64,000 nt of DNA, taken from the NCBI GenBank assembly GCA_019752925.1, contig JAIELP010000004.1, positions 124,001-188,000 on the forward strand. Reading direction: 5' to 3'. Both the position numbers and the translations under genes were made by a program. How positions within the stretch are numbered: position 1 is the first letter of the stretch; each line of letters begins with the position of its first letter. The stretch comes from a bacterium (GTDB lineage Bacteria; Bdellovibrionota; Bdellovibrionia; Bdellovibrionales; Bdellovibrionaceae). Shown piece by piece: positions 52,450 through 62,175 of this stretch. The notes under the pieces are model-generated. The model saw only the letters and a list, made by a program, of their open reading frames with translations. It was not told the DNA's origin and did no database searches.

Positions 52450-53340
52450 TTATTTTTTATCGAGAGCTTTATCAAATTTTTTACGTGTTAACTCTTCATC
52501 TTTAACGCGTTTTGATTTGTGGCGAACATCGCGGCGTCCGTGAGTTTCTTCAGGAAGATCTGGTAAGAATACTCTTTGAGTAGCGGCCTCATTTAAGAAA
52601 ACCATTTCGCCACGGCCTAGTTGTCCGATGCGTAATTTACCGATAGCCACGCGGTGAAGTTTAAGAACATCAAAACCGATTTTTTTAAACATTTCACGTA
52701 CTTGGTGATTTTTACCTTCTGTAATAACAATTTTGTACCAATCGTTTTTATCAGAAGTTTTTTTACCTGCTGCTTTGATAGGTTTTAATTTTTCAACATG
52801 CTTGGCTTTTACACGTCCACCGGGAATTGAAACGCCGGTTAAGAGTTTTTTAATTTGGTAAAGTTGTGGCTGGCCTTCCAGTTTAACATGGTAAGTTTTA
52901 GTTACTTCTGTTTTTGGATGCATTACTTTTTGGGCGAACTCGCCATCATTAGTTAATAATAATAAGCCTTCACTGTCCCAGTCTAAACGGCCGATTGGGA
53001 ATACGCGTGCAGGAAGATCGGCAACGAAGTCGGCAACAGTCGGGCGCTCTAAAGGATCGTTCATCGAAGTGATTACGTTTTTAGGTTTATTAAACATTAC
53101 GTAAATGTTCTGGCTTTTTGATTTGATGGGTTTGCCATCAACTAAAATTTTATCTTTATTCGGATTAACTTTAATACCTAACTCGTACACCTTTTTGCCG
53201 TTAACCATCACTAGGCCTTCGGCAATTAATTTATCGGCGCCACGGCGTGAAGCTAGGCCGCGTTCGGCTAAAAGTTTATTTAATCTAACAAGATCTTTTT
53301 CTGAGTTGTCTTTTTTAGCTGGTGTTTTTTCGCTTGTCAT
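52450..53340 (-). CDS. 23S rRNA pseudouridine synthase RluB-like
   Basis: Isomerises a uridine in 23S rRNA. The 296-residue protein has an N-terminal S4 RNA-binding domain (RLNKLLAERGLASRRGADKL), the catalytic Asp in GRLDWDSEGLLLLTNDGE, and a long basic C-terminal tail (about 260-296). The RluB/RluE/RsuA subfamilies share this layout; tail and length favour RluB. Overlaps the dsbD start by four bases on the minus strand. Confidence 0.9.
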   Translation of the reverse strand: MTSEKTPAKKDNSEKDLVRLNKLLAERGLASRRGADKLIAEGLVMVNGKKVYELGIKVNPNKDKILVDGKPIKSKSQNIYVMFNKPKNVITSMNDPLERPTVADFVADLPARVFPIGRLDWDSEGLLLLTNDGEFAQKVMHPKTEVTKTYHVKLEGQPQLYQIKKLLTGVSIPGGRVKAKHVEKLKPIKAAGKKTSDKNDWYKIVITEGKNHQVREMFKKIGFDVLKLHRVAIGKLRIGQLGRGEMVFLNEAATQRVFLPDLPEETHGRRDVRHKSKRVKDEELTRKKFDKALDKK

Positions 53341-55091
53341 TTCAGAGCCTCCTGCATTTTGGGCTTAAGCTCGCTAATTTCCAGAAACTGGGTAAATGTG
53401 AGTTCTTTAAGTAAGACGCCATTTCTATTGATAAATATGACAGTTGGCAAGCCTTTGACGTTATATTTTTTGAGAACCTGTTGAATTTGCTCGGTGTCTT
53501 CAGTGGCGTCAAATCTGACTAGTTTAAAGCCCTTTGCTAGCTCTTTAAATTCAGGTGTGGAGAAGGTTTTGTCTTCCAGTTCGTGGCAGGCGCCGCACCA
53601 TTCGGCAAAGAAATCCAGCATCACCGGCATATTTTCGGCTTGTCCGGCAGCAATAGCCTCATCAGAGTAAGTAGCCCAGCTCTGAGTTCCTACAGGCTTT
53701 TCTTCGGTATTTATGTGAAATGCGCTGCTTAAATACTGAGGTTTAAATACGCTTAAGATGAGTACCGTTACTGAAAATATAAAAAGAGCCAGCAAGAAGC
53801 TTTGGCGGATGTAATTTTTTTTATGAAAACTGAAAGCACCTTTCCAAGCAGCTAGTGCAACAAAGCTCAGTGCAATGAGTGCGGTCCACCAGCGATCGCT
53901 CATTAAAAACTGAGCGTAGTAAAGAGCAGCTCCCCACATGCCGGCACCCAAAATAAACTTGATAAAATCCATCCAACGGCCAGATTTAGGAAGCAATTTT
54001 AATGCTGAACTGAATACGCCAATAACGATAAAAATTAAACCAAGTCCTAGTGCAAACGTAAACAGTAAGCCAAAACCTAAAGCAACATCTTTGGTCGTGG
54101 ATACATAACTTAAAATAGAAACAAGTACCGGTCCTACGCAGGGGCTTGCCACAACTCCGGCTACTAATCCCATCACAAAAGCTCCGAAGAACCCTTGGCT
54201 TTTTCCGGTGCCGAAGCGGTTGCGTATAAATGCCGGTGACTGTAATTCAAATGCGCCCCACATGCTGAGAGCCATTGTGAAAAATAAAACAACAAAGCCT
54301 GTCACAACATATTTATTGGTCAATGCTGAGCCAAACAGGCTACCAGTTAAGGCCGCAATAACTCCTAAGGTAGAGTAGGTGATTGCAATACCTAAAACAT
54401 AGGATACCGCGCGTGAAAAATTATGTAGACGGCTTTTTTTATCGGCGTGATATCCTAAAATAGAAATCGTAATCGGCAACATCGGAAAAATACACGGTGT
54501 AAAACTTGTTAAAATGCCCGCAATAAAAACAGATAAAAATGAAAGTAATAAACTGGTTTGTAAAGTTTCTTCGAAAGATTTCAGCAGCGAAAAGCTTTCT
54601 TTGATCGGCGCGGTTACTTTAATTTGGTTAGCATCAGAAGTTGGTGTATTAACGATAACCAGTGTTTTTTGCGGCAAATAGCAAACAGTTTCGCTACATA
54701 TTTGATGACGTAGTTTAAAAGTGACTTGTTGAACTCCATCAGAAACTAATTTTTCTGCAGAGGGAGCTTCGATCAAAACAGAAATGGTTCCTTTTTCAAG
54801 AAGACCTTTACGATTTTTTTTGCTGAATTTATCAAAAAAATCAATTTCAGGGATTATTTTAATTTGACCAACTTTAAAACTTTCAGGCTGTACATCAATA
54901 ATTTTAAATTGATCTGAATAAGCGTGAAACTTAGCCGGCATATTAACTTCAATTTTAACTTCTTTTATTTCGCCCGGTTGCCAAACGGAGTCTGTAAATA
55001 CAGTGCCAGATACGGTCATTTCTTGACTGAGCCCCGGAAGGGACCAGTAAAAGGTCATACATATTAAGAGAAAAATCTTACTATAATTCAT
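53337..55091 (-). CDS. dsbD: Thiol:disulfide interchange protein DsbD
   Basis: Moves reducing power from cytoplasmic thioredoxin to the periplasm. 584 residues in three parts: a periplasmic alpha domain with a Cys pair (ICSETVCYLP), eight membrane segments with Cys in TPCIFPM and ASPCVGPV, and a C-terminal thioredoxin-like domain with WCGACHELE. A signal peptide starts the protein. The organism also has many exported Cys proteins here (VWA lipoprotein, the 62172 protein), which could be clients. Confidence 0.94.
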   Translation of the reverse strand: MNYSKIFLLICMTFYWSLPGLSQEMTVSGTVFTDSVWQPGEIKEVKIEVNMPAKFHAYSDQFKIIDVQPESFKVGQIKIIPEIDFFDKFSKKNRKGLLEKGTISVLIEAPSAEKLVSDGVQQVTFKLRHQICSETVCYLPQKTLVIVNTPTSDANQIKVTAPIKESFSLLKSFEETLQTSLLLSFLSVFIAGILTSFTPCIFPMLPITISILGYHADKKSRLHNFSRAVSYVLGIAITYSTLGVIAALTGSLFGSALTNKYVVTGFVVLFFTMALSMWGAFELQSPAFIRNRFGTGKSQGFFGAFVMGLVAGVVASPCVGPVLVSILSYVSTTKDVALGFGLLFTFALGLGLIFIVIGVFSSALKLLPKSGRWMDFIKFILGAGMWGAALYYAQFLMSDRWWTALIALSFVALAAWKGAFSFHKKNYIRQSFLLALFIFSVTVLILSVFKPQYLSSAFHINTEEKPVGTQSWATYSDEAIAAGQAENMPVMLDFFAEWCGACHELEDKTFSTPEFKELAKGFKLVRFDATEDTEQIQQVLKKYNVKGLPTVIFINRNGVLLKELTFTQFLEISELKPKMQEALK

Positions 55092-55160
55092 CTATATAAT
55101 ATACGGCGTGTTTGGACCCAGATCAAACTCGACTTTTTTACGGATTATAGAGGGTCTAGT

Positions 55161-55187
55161 TAATAAGCGTCTCATAATAACCGATCA
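55161..55187 (+). promoter_or_regulatory. Sigma28-like promoter of motAB
   Basis: TAAT (55161-55164), 15 bases and ACCGATCA (55180-55187) fit the flagellar consensus TAAA-N15-GCCGATAA with three and six matches. A GTCTCAT box (55169-55175) falls in the spacer. It lies 25 bases before the motA start. Confidence 0.5.
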
Positions 55188-55211
55188 GAAGTATGTCAAA
55201 AGAGGTCATAA

Positions 55212-56081
55212 ATGGGATATGCAGGCATAGTAGTAGTTTTTGTGATGGTGTTCGGTGGCTTTTTATTAGCAGGCGGGCATTTATCTATATTTTTAAAAGC
55301 AGCTCCATTAGAGTTAATGATCATTGGTGGTGCTGCACTAGGAGCCTATATCATAGGTAATCCGATGAAGGTAATCAAAGCAGGCTTTAAGTTATCATTT
55401 AAAGCTATGACGGCTAAAGGTCCGCAAAAAAAGGATTATCTCGACTTATTACAAATGCTTTTCCAGCTATTTCAAACTTTCAGAAAAGAAGGACCTCAAG
55501 GGGTTGAGAAGCATATCGAGAATCCGGAACAAAGTGATATCTTCAAAGCTTATCCGTCAGTAATGAAAAATCATCATGCCATTGATTTTATTTGCGACAC
55601 AATGAAGATGACTTTATCGACAGATTTATCCCCATACGATGTGGATGATTTAATGGATGGTGATATAAAGGCTATTCATGCTGAAGAGCATATGGCTCAA
55701 CATGCAGTGCAGATGGTAGCTGATGGTTTTCCAGGTTTAGGTATCGTGGCTGCCGTTTTAGGTATCGTTAAAACGATGTCGCATTTAACTGAAGGTGTTG
55801 AGAAAATTGGTTCACTTGTGGCTGCAGCTCTAGTGGGAACAATGCTCGGGGTTTTTGGTGCCTATGGTTTAATCGGTCCTACCGCTACAAAAATGGCGGC
55901 GGATATTGAAGCCGAAGGAAGATTTTTAGGTTGTATTAAAGCAGCCATGGTAGCTCTGCAAAGAGGCGCGCCTCCTTTGGTATGCGTGGAGTATGCTCGA
56001 CGTTCAATTATGCCGGAAGAGCGTCCTAGTTTTGATGAGTTAGATAAAGCTACAAAAGATATTAAAAAAGCAGCGGCCTAG
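55212..56081 (+). CDS. motA: Flagellar motor stator protein MotA
   Basis: 289 residues, four membrane segments with a large cytoplasmic loop. MotA forms the proton channel with MotB and drives rotation by contact with FliG. The final helices (FPGLGIVAAVLGIVKTM, then LVGTMLGVFGAYGLIGP) are conserved, with the family's Pro and Gly residues. Motor-contact charged loop around 90-130 is present. Followed by motB after 40 bases; a sigma28-like promoter precedes it. Confidence 0.94.
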   Translation: MGYAGIVVVFVMVFGGFLLAGGHLSIFLKAAPLELMIIGGAALGAYIIGNPMKVIKAGFKLSFKAMTAKGPQKKDYLDLLQMLFQLFQTFRKEGPQGVEKHIENPEQSDIFKAYPSVMKNHHAIDFICDTMKMTLSTDLSPYDVDDLMDGDIKAIHAEEHMAQHAVQMVADGFPGLGIVAAVLGIVKTMSHLTEGVEKIGSLVAAALVGTMLGVFGAYGLIGPTATKMAADIEAEGRFLGCIKAAMVALQRGAPPLVCVEYARRSIMPEERPSFDELDKATKDIKKAAA

Positions 56082-56121
56082 TTAGTAATTGACTTAAAAG
56101 ATTTATAATTAAGAGGAAAAA

Positions 56122-57102
56122 GTGGCTCAAAAAAAACAAACGATCGTTATAAAAAAAATCATAGTGCAAGGTGGAGGTCATCACGGTGGCTCATGGAAAG
56201 TTGCACTGGCTGATTTTATGACGGCTTTGATGGCATTTTTTTTAGTAATGTGGTTAATCGGTCAAAGTGACGAAACCAAAAAAGCCGTATCTGATTATTT
56301 CTCAACTCCATCGATGATCGAATACAATTTCCAGAATTTCGGTGCAGAAATTACATTGGAAAAATTATTTTTAGATTTAGTCAATGAACCTTTAAAAGCT
56401 TTTCAAAGTTTTTTAGAGCCGGCCGATAAAACTCCAAATATTTTAGATATGGGTTCTGCTAAAGTTGTTGCGGCGTTCATGGCTGACAAAATGACGGATA
56501 CGGCTAAAAATGTAAGTGTATCGCAGGATGGATTTGATTTTGATATACCGGATTACTATTTATTTGAAAAAGGTACGGCTCAACCTAATATTAAGTTTGT
56601 AGATGTGATGACACGTTTATCGCAAATAACCTCAGGATTACAGGACTCTGAAGTTAAAATTACTTCCGCTTTATTTATACAGTCTATGGCCGACAAAAAA
56701 GAATCCACTGCGCAGAAAGTTGCTAAAGACCGTTTAGATGTAGTCAGTGCAAAAATTCAGGCGGCATTTGAGCATAATAGTAACAGCTTAGCTGGAGCAG
56801 TGTCTGTAAAGGATAAAAAAGGTGAAGTCGATCAGGAAAAAATTATAGGATTTATTCGTGTATCTATACGTCAAAAGCAAAACGATTCAAATAAAAGCCG
56901 CCGCAAAATCCAAACGATATTCGGCGACAAAGATACTGCTAAAAATGTCTATAACAACTTTGCTGAGCAGGTTTCTAACCGCAAAGAAGCACCGGTTAAA
57001 AATAGCTTTGGTCAGGATCCTAACTTGATAAATCCAGCTGATCTGGAAGTGCAAAAAGTAGACAGCGAAGCCGATCCGACTAGTACGATCGAAAATCAAT
57101 AA
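56122..57102 (+). CDS. motB: Flagellar motor protein MotB
   Basis: 326 residues starting at GTG (ribosome site AGAGG). One N-terminal membrane helix contains the proton-binding Asp ([16 protein letters not shown]). The C-terminal OmpA-type region that would anchor to peptidoglycan is recognisable by position (about 125-270) but its usual motif TDxxGxxxYNxxLSxxRA is poorly conserved ([21 protein letters not shown]), so wall attachment may differ. MotA neighbour makes the identity secure. Confidence 0.88.
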   Translation: MAQKKQTIVIKKIIVQGGGHHGGSWKVALADFMTALMAFFLVMWLIGQSDETKKAVSDYFSTPSMIEYNFQNFGAEITLEKLFLDLVNEPLKAFQSFLEPADKTPNILDMGSAKVVAAFMADKMTDTAKNVSVSQDGFDFDIPDYYLFEKGTAQPNIKFVDVMTRLSQITSGLQDSEVKITSALFIQSMADKKESTAQKVAKDRLDVVSAKIQAAFEHNSNSLAGAVSVKDKKGEVDQEKIIGFIRVSIRQKQNDSNKSRRKIQTIFGDKDTAKNVYNNFAEQVSNRKEAPVKNSFGQDPNLINPADLEVQKVDSEADPTSTIENQ

Positions 57103-57111
57103 GCACGATAA

Positions 57112-57807
57112 CTAATAAGCGAGCTTAATTCCAATATAAAACGCGGCATCACCGCGTTTTCCGAACTGTGACTTATTTGAGTTATAAGTTGCGCCTATTT
57201 CGGCGTTTGAATATGAATTAAATAAATACTGTCCAACGACGCGTACATCTAAATAGCTGTTTAAAGTAGACGTGTGGCTATTTGTTACACCAGCATATCC
57301 GCCAAATCTGAAATCTTTTTTGTAGTCGAAGAGTTTTCCGAACTTTAAATATTCAGCGTTGGTTTTTGTGCCTTCGTAGTTACTCATCCACTCAATTCCA
57401 AACTCATAACTTTTATAATTAAAATCCATTCCTAAGTTTTGGCCATTACGTTGGTTGGATTTATAAAAATGATTGTCGTATACAAAAATATCTGCAAAAA
57501 ATTTATCCGTGAAATCAATATGAAAAGCCGCTACAAGTTTAAACCAAAAGTTGTCGTCTGTGGCACTGAGGTTTGAAATATTACTTCCCCATAAACCTAT
57601 TTTAGCCTGCTCTCCGAGCTTTGCTAAAAAGGATGCATTCATTGCAGGGTTGCTATCGCTGTAAGACAAACCTTTTACAATTAAGTGGGATACGAGCTGA
57701 GCTTCACCGGTGAGGGCGTAATCCGATTCATTGTTTTTTGATTTTTCGTCAGCCTGCGCTAAAGAAGTAAAGGCTAATGCTAAAATCCACATATAAATAA
57801 ACTTCAT
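57112..57807 (-). CDS. TorF-like putative outer-membrane porin
   Basis: 231 residues from the ATG at 57807; the ATG at 57843 adds twelve residues and lacks a signal-like start. A signal peptide ends near residue 20 (AQAD). The mature part is beta-rich and matches the pattern of TIGR02001 porins (LVSHLIVKGLSYSDSNPAMN, GLWGSNIS) and ends with a strand closing in an aromatic residue (KLAY). Function in such proteins is not defined. Convergent with motB. Confidence 0.7.
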   Translation of the reverse strand: MKFIYMWILALAFTSLAQADEKSKNNESDYALTGEAQLVSHLIVKGLSYSDSNPAMNASFLAKLGEQAKIGLWGSNISNLSATDDNFWFKLVAAFHIDFTDKFFADIFVYDNHFYKSNQRNGQNLGMDFNYKSYEFGIEWMSNYEGTKTNAEYLKFGKLFDYKKDFRFGGYAGVTNSHTSTLNSYLDVRVVGQYLFNSYSNAEIGATYNSNKSQFGKRGDAAFYIGIKLAY

Positions 57808-57886
57808 TTGTTTAATAATAAAGTAAATCGCTTTAACTTCCAATCAACAGCTGGACCAAAGATATTTATTAAGTTACTATTTTTCA

Positions 57887-58714
57887 ATGCAGTTTGATCT
57901 TAAAAAATCTATTAACGAATACCCAATAATTGCTTTTGATACTGAGACTAGCGGAGCTTTTCCTCTTGAGTCCGAAGTGATAGAGCTGGGTGCAGTTAAA
58001 TGGTTTAAAGGTGAGGTGGTTGGTAAGTTTCAAACCTTGCTAAAACCTTCAAAGCCATTAACTCCGGACAACATCCGAATTCACGGTATTACCAATGAAA
58101 TGGTTGCAGATGCTCCTTTGATGAAAGATGAGATTATTAAGTTTTGTGACTTTATTGATAATTCAATTTTACTCGCGCATCATGCACCTTTTGATCTTGG
58201 TTTTATAAGTTTGGCCATTGAAAAAAATAATTTACGAATGCCGAACAATTTAAATTTGTGTTCTAGCCTTATTTCACGTGCGTTATTGCATACAACCAAT
58301 CACAAATTGCAGACTTTAATTAAGGAACTTAATCTGGTCGGCGGAGAAGCGCATCGTGCTTATGATGACTCTTATGCCTGCTTACAGGTTTTATTTAAAT
58401 GCCTAGAAAAAATTAGCAATGATACATCTCTTGAAAGAATACTTGAAATTCAAAAGAAAGACTTAAGCTGGCGTAACTACCAGATTTACAGCTCTCAGAA
58501 TCAAAAAATTATTTCTTTAGCCAAAGCGGCTGAGGCTCAAATCTCAATTAATATTATTTACGAAGGTGGACAGACTAAAAACAAAACTCGCCCGATCAAA
58601 CCCATCGGTATGGTTAGAAATCCCGACGGTGATTATATACAAGCCGAGTGCGGCATTGATTTACAGCGCAAACGTTTTTACCTGGAAAAAATTAAAGAAG
58701 TTGAACTGATTTAA
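57887..58714 (+). CDS. DEDDh exonuclease fused to a WYL-like domain
   Basis: 275 residues. The N-terminal 170 residues are a DnaQ-type 3'-5' exonuclease: FDTETSGAFPLESEVIELGAV (Exo I), HHAPFDLGF (Exo II) and HRAYDDSYACLQVL (Exo III, DEDDh His and Asp). From about residue 200 to the end is a segment resembling a WYL domain (ISINIIYEGGQTKNKTRPIKPIG then FYLEKIKEVEL), a ligand- or nucleic-acid-sensing fold common in defence and regulators. Such a fusion could couple exonuclease activity to a ligand. Its 3' end overlaps lspA convergently by four bases. Confidence 0.8.
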   Translation: MQFDLKKSINEYPIIAFDTETSGAFPLESEVIELGAVKWFKGEVVGKFQTLLKPSKPLTPDNIRIHGITNEMVADAPLMKDEIIKFCDFIDNSILLAHHAPFDLGFISLAIEKNNLRMPNNLNLCSSLISRALLHTTNHKLQTLIKELNLVGGEAHRAYDDSYACLQVLFKCLEKISNDTSLERILEIQKKDLSWRNYQIYSSQNQKIISLAKAAEAQISINIIYEGGQTKNKTRPIKPIGMVRNPDGDYIQAECGIDLQRKRFYLEKIKEVELI

Positions 58715-59658
58715 GTTTCATCGTCGGTGTATTCGGCAACCAATACGGTTTTTTGCTCATTTATTTTTAACATTTTTTTTCTGACTTGTTCTGCCAGATC
58801 TTCTAAATGTTTGAAGTCATCATTGGTTCTTAACGTTAATGCTGCGCCAGTTTTAGTAAGACCTTTGCCATCAAGGATATCTTTTAAAAATCTCTCAAAG
58901 GCGTAAAGTGGGCCAGCTATACGATGTGATATGAGTTTCCCAACTGTAAATAAAATGATGGCAAATATCAGGGCTAAAACAATATAGGTAATCAAAAATG
59001 GCTTAGTGAATTTTTCAACAAGTGCAGGATTGTTGCCGACAAGTTCTTCTATTGTTACTTTTAAATACGTGTAAGAAAACACTAGACTAATTAAAGTTAA
59101 GAATAAGCCTGTAACTGTAAAAAAAACCGAATGCTTTATTTGAAATTTGCGGTTAACCCAGAAAGTTTTTCTTTCGTTTTGGTCGGGCCATAGGCTTTCG
59201 CTGTGCTTGAGTAAATAATAAACCATGAATATATAGCCGACCCACTGAATGATGTCAGCCACGTTCCAGATGGGTGATTGCCAGCCAAACAACTGAACAG
59301 AGATAAAATCAATAACATAGCCGTAAAAAATCCGGTCTAGTACGTTTCCTAAAATTCCACCTATCAATATAGACAAACTGAGTCTAAGCCCTAAAACTCT
59401 TCGCGGAATAATGTATTGAATCAAAGAGTAAATACATAGAATAAAAATTCCGCTAGTTGATAAGGTCACGATACGCAAAAGTGCAGGTAACTCTGAGAAC
59501 AGTCCAAGCATGGCGCCATGGTTATGAACTAGAATTAATTTTATAAATCCATAGTTTTGCTCAGTACTAAGTCCAGATGCCCAGCTTTTTGTAAGCTGAT
59601 CAACGATGATGGTAACTAATAGAATGATGGCAACGACCAGCCAATCTTTTCTTTTCAT
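58711..59658 (-). CDS. lspA: Signal peptidase II fused to a membrane/HAMP-like C-terminal region
   Basis: 315 residues, about twice the usual 160. The N-terminal 165 residues form a complete prolipoprotein signal peptidase: VDQLTKSWA, VHNHGAMLGLF, GNVLDRIFYGYVIDFI and NVADIIQWVG supply both catalytic Asp residues. It removes lipoprotein signals after lipidation. From about 190 on two more membrane helices and a cytoplasmic HAMP-like helix-turn-helix (HRIAGPLYAFERFLKDILDG) follow. This extension is not part of normal LspA and might be a sensor module. Many lipoproteins in the window are likely substrates. Confidence 0.82.
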   Translation of the reverse strand: MKRKDWLVVAIILLVTIIVDQLTKSWASGLSTEQNYGFIKLILVHNHGAMLGLFSELPALLRIVTLSTSGIFILCIYSLIQYIIPRRVLGLRLSLSILIGGILGNVLDRIFYGYVIDFISVQLFGWQSPIWNVADIIQWVGYIFMVYYLLKHSESLWPDQNERKTFWVNRKFQIKHSVFFTVTGLFLTLISLVFSYTYLKVTIEELVGNNPALVEKFTKPFLITYIVLALIFAIILFTVGKLISHRIAGPLYAFERFLKDILDGKGLTKTGAALTLRTNDDFKHLEDLAEQVRKKMLKINEQKTVLVAEYTDDET

Positions 59659-59687
59659 AGAACTATTCTGCCGCTATACTCATAAAA

Positions 59688-61103
59688 ATGAAAACTCAAA
59701 ACACTAAATTTTTAATGCTGGTCTTGCTTTTAACTACAGTCTTAAACCTAAGTCCAGCCTTTGCCAAAATGAGCAAATTTAAACCTAAACCTAATGAGGC
59801 TGCTGCATTTAATGCAATTCTTGCTAAAAATAAAATCAATACTGCTGATGTCAGCTTACAGATTTTAGATGGTGATGAAGAGATTTTCGCATTAAATCCT
59901 TATGTTAAAAAAACGCCAGCTTCAATTTCAAAAATTTTAACAGCCTTCGGAGTACTTAAAAAATTCCCACTAGGTCAGAAATTTTATACCAAATTATTTT
60001 ACGACGGTAAAAACCTGTATTTGCAAGGCGGTGGTGACCCAGCATTTGTATCTGAAAACTTATGGTATTTAGTAAACGAATTTACGCGTTCTGAAATTAA
60101 AGAAATTAAAGGTAACATCATCGTTGATGACACTTTATTTGATAAAGTGCGCTTTGACATAAGCCGTGAAAAACAAAGAGTAGATCGGGCTTATGATTCG
60201 CCAGTGGGAGCAATGAGTTTTAACTGGAATGCAGTTAATATATTTGTAAAGCCGAGCAAAGTTGCGGGTGAAAAAGCTCGTGTGAAAATTGACCCTGATA
60301 ATGATTATTTTGATTTAGTTAATAATACTACAACTGTAAGTGGCAATGGCAAAAAAGAACTTGTTGCTACTATTTCGAATGAAGAAAAGCTAATTACTGT
60401 AAGTGGCGATGTGCCTTTAGACATGAAAGAAAAAGGTATTTTTAAAAGTGTAAAAGAACCGGATTTGTGGGCCGGAGCAAATTTAGAATATTTCTTAGGT
60501 CAGAGAGATATTGTAGTAAGTGGTAAAGTTTTAGCCGGCAGAGTGCCTGAAAATGCTGAGCTAGTGGCTACCTACGAAAGTAAAAATTTAGCCTACATGC
60601 TTTCAGATATGAACAAGTTTTCTAATAATTTTGTAGCGGAGATGCTTACAAAAAACTTGGCCGCACAGAATGTAAAAAGCAACGCTTCTCTTAAAATGGG
60701 CGTTCAGGCCATTAGAGAAGAGCTTGCAAAAATCGACATCGGAACTAATGAAATTGTTTTTGAAAATCCATCAGGTTTAACCCGTGAAAATTCTTTTTCT
60801 GCAGCAACACTTAACAAAGTACTGACTAATATTAAAAATGATTTTTCAGTATATCCAATTTTTCTTGATGGATTGCCAATTGCTGGAGTTGATGGAACTT
60901 TAAAAAAACGCATGAAAAACTCTCTTGCTGAAGGCTGGGTTCGGGCTAAAACTGGATACTTAGATGGTGTTGTTAGTCTAGCTGGCTACGCTGGACGACG
61001 TGATGGCAAGGTTCTGACCTTTTCATTCCTGTACAATGGTCCACGTGATGAAGCAATTGTGCGAGAAGTTTTTGATCAGTTAATAAATAATAGTTTAAAA
61101 TAA
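59688..61103 (+). CDS. dacB: D-Ala-D-Ala carboxypeptidase/endopeptidase (PBP4 type, S13)
   Basis: 471 residues with a signal peptide. Class S13 motifs: SxxK in TPASISKILTAFG (Ser/Lys), SxN (SNNFVAEML) and KTG (AKTGYLDGVVSLAGY). These trim or cut peptidoglycan crosslinks in the periplasm. Predatory Bdellovibrio uses such enzymes to round prey cells, so this is a candidate, though the ortholog is not proven. Followed after four bases by a lytic transglycosylase gene, an operon-like pair of wall enzymes. Confidence 0.9.
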   Translation: MKTQNTKFLMLVLLLTTVLNLSPAFAKMSKFKPKPNEAAAFNAILAKNKINTADVSLQILDGDEEIFALNPYVKKTPASISKILTAFGVLKKFPLGQKFYTKLFYDGKNLYLQGGGDPAFVSENLWYLVNEFTRSEIKEIKGNIIVDDTLFDKVRFDISREKQRVDRAYDSPVGAMSFNWNAVNIFVKPSKVAGEKARVKIDPDNDYFDLVNNTTTVSGNGKKELVATISNEEKLITVSGDVPLDMKEKGIFKSVKEPDLWAGANLEYFLGQRDIVVSGKVLAGRVPENAELVATYESKNLAYMLSDMNKFSNNFVAEMLTKNLAAQNVKSNASLKMGVQAIREELAKIDIGTNEIVFENPSGLTRENSFSAATLNKVLTNIKNDFSVYPIFLDGLPIAGVDGTLKKRMKNSLAEGWVRAKTGYLDGVVSLAGYAGRRDGKVLTFSFLYNGPRDEAIVREVFDQLINNSLK

Positions 61104-61107
61104 TGAA

Positions 61108-62175
61108 GTGAAAATATTTTTTATTACATTATTATTTTGTTTAAATTCAAAAGCCCTAGTCGAGCGTTGGTCATCAAGTTTACCTGAAGATTCTAAATTT
61201 CAGGTCAGTAAAGCTTTAAAATCCCGAGTAAATTTTTGGATTAAGATATACTCACACTACACAACCACTCAAGGTGTGTTTCATTTAACAGATGAACCCA
61301 ACTCAATTTTGGGTGAAATTGATTTAACTGATATCTATCAAGATGATAATTTATCCGACACTCAGAAACGTAAAATGATTGAAGTAGCCGTTAAGAGTAA
61401 AAAAGCCCAGCTAGTTAAAAAATTTGACTTAGATCCATCAGATGTGCGTTTACAAATGGGTTTGCGTGATCGAATGAGAAAAGCCTTTTATCTTTCGGGT
61501 AAGTATCTGAATCAGATGGAAGAGATCTTTGCTAAAGAGGGTTTGCCAATAGAACTTACGCGTATAGTGTTTGTTGAAAGCTCTTTTAATGTATTTGCGC
61601 AATCGAAAGTCGGAGCCAGCGGGCTTTGGCAAATTATGCCGAGCGTAGCCCGTCCTAAAGGTTACATTACTAAAAACTACGACAAACGTAATCACCCTAT
61701 ATATGCAACTAAGTTAGCGGCTAAAATCATGAAAGAAAACTATAGAGGTTTAAAGTCATGGCCTTTAGCCATTACTGCTTATAATCATGGTTTTACCGGC
61801 GTTAAACGCATGATGAAAAGAAGTGGCTCTCCTAAAATTGAAGACTTAATTGATGAAGAAAATGTTACCAGAACCTGGGGTTTTGCTTCTAAAAACTTTT
61901 ATGCCTGCTTTTTGGCAGTTTTAGAAGTGGAAAGAAATGCACCGGAATTATTCGGCGATGATTTAATTAAGGCCGACTCACTGAATTTTAAGGAGTACAA
62001 GCTGCCTTATCACACACGCAAAGCTGAGGTGCTGAGATGGTTTGACGGAAGCCTTACACGCTTTCGCAATATGAATCCGCATTTAAACTGGGCTGCTATA
62101 AAAAGTAAAAATATAGTTCCGGCCGGTGTACCATTGATGATTCCTAAAAAGAATTTTGCTCTCGTAGATAATTAG
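61108..62175 (+). CDS. Lytic transglycosylase (SLT domain)
   Basis: 355 residues with an N-terminal signal and a GTG start. The SLT domain has the catalytic Glu in VFVESSFNVFAQSKVGASGLWQIMP and later GLKSWPLAITAYNHG, as in MltD/Slt70. It cuts the glycan strand with formation of 1,6-anhydroMurNAc. No LysM repeats, so wall binding must come from the remaining N-terminal half. Ends four bases inside the convergent Cys-rich gene. Confidence 0.9.
   Translation: MKIFFITLLFCLNSKALVERWSSSLPEDSKFQVSKALKSRVNFWIKIYSHYTTTQGVFHLTDEPNSILGEIDLTDIYQDDNLSDTQKRKMIEVAVKSKKAQLVKKFDLDPSDVRLQMGLRDRMRKAFYLSGKYLNQMEEIFAKEGLPIELTRIVFVESSFNVFAQSKVGASGLWQIMPSVARPKGYITKNYDKRNHPIYATKLAAKIMKENYRGLKSWPLAITAYNHGFTGVKRMMKRSGSPKIEDLIDEENVTRTWGFASKNFYACFLAVLEVERNAPELFGDDLIKADSLNFKEYKLPYHTRKAEVLRWFDGSLTRFRNMNPHLNWAAIKSKNIVPAGVPLMIPKKNFALVDN

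Noticed and set aside
57887-59658. A defence island around the exonuclease-WYL protein
   Set aside because: Neighbours are a porin, lspA and wall enzymes, with no restriction, toxin or CRISPR genes.
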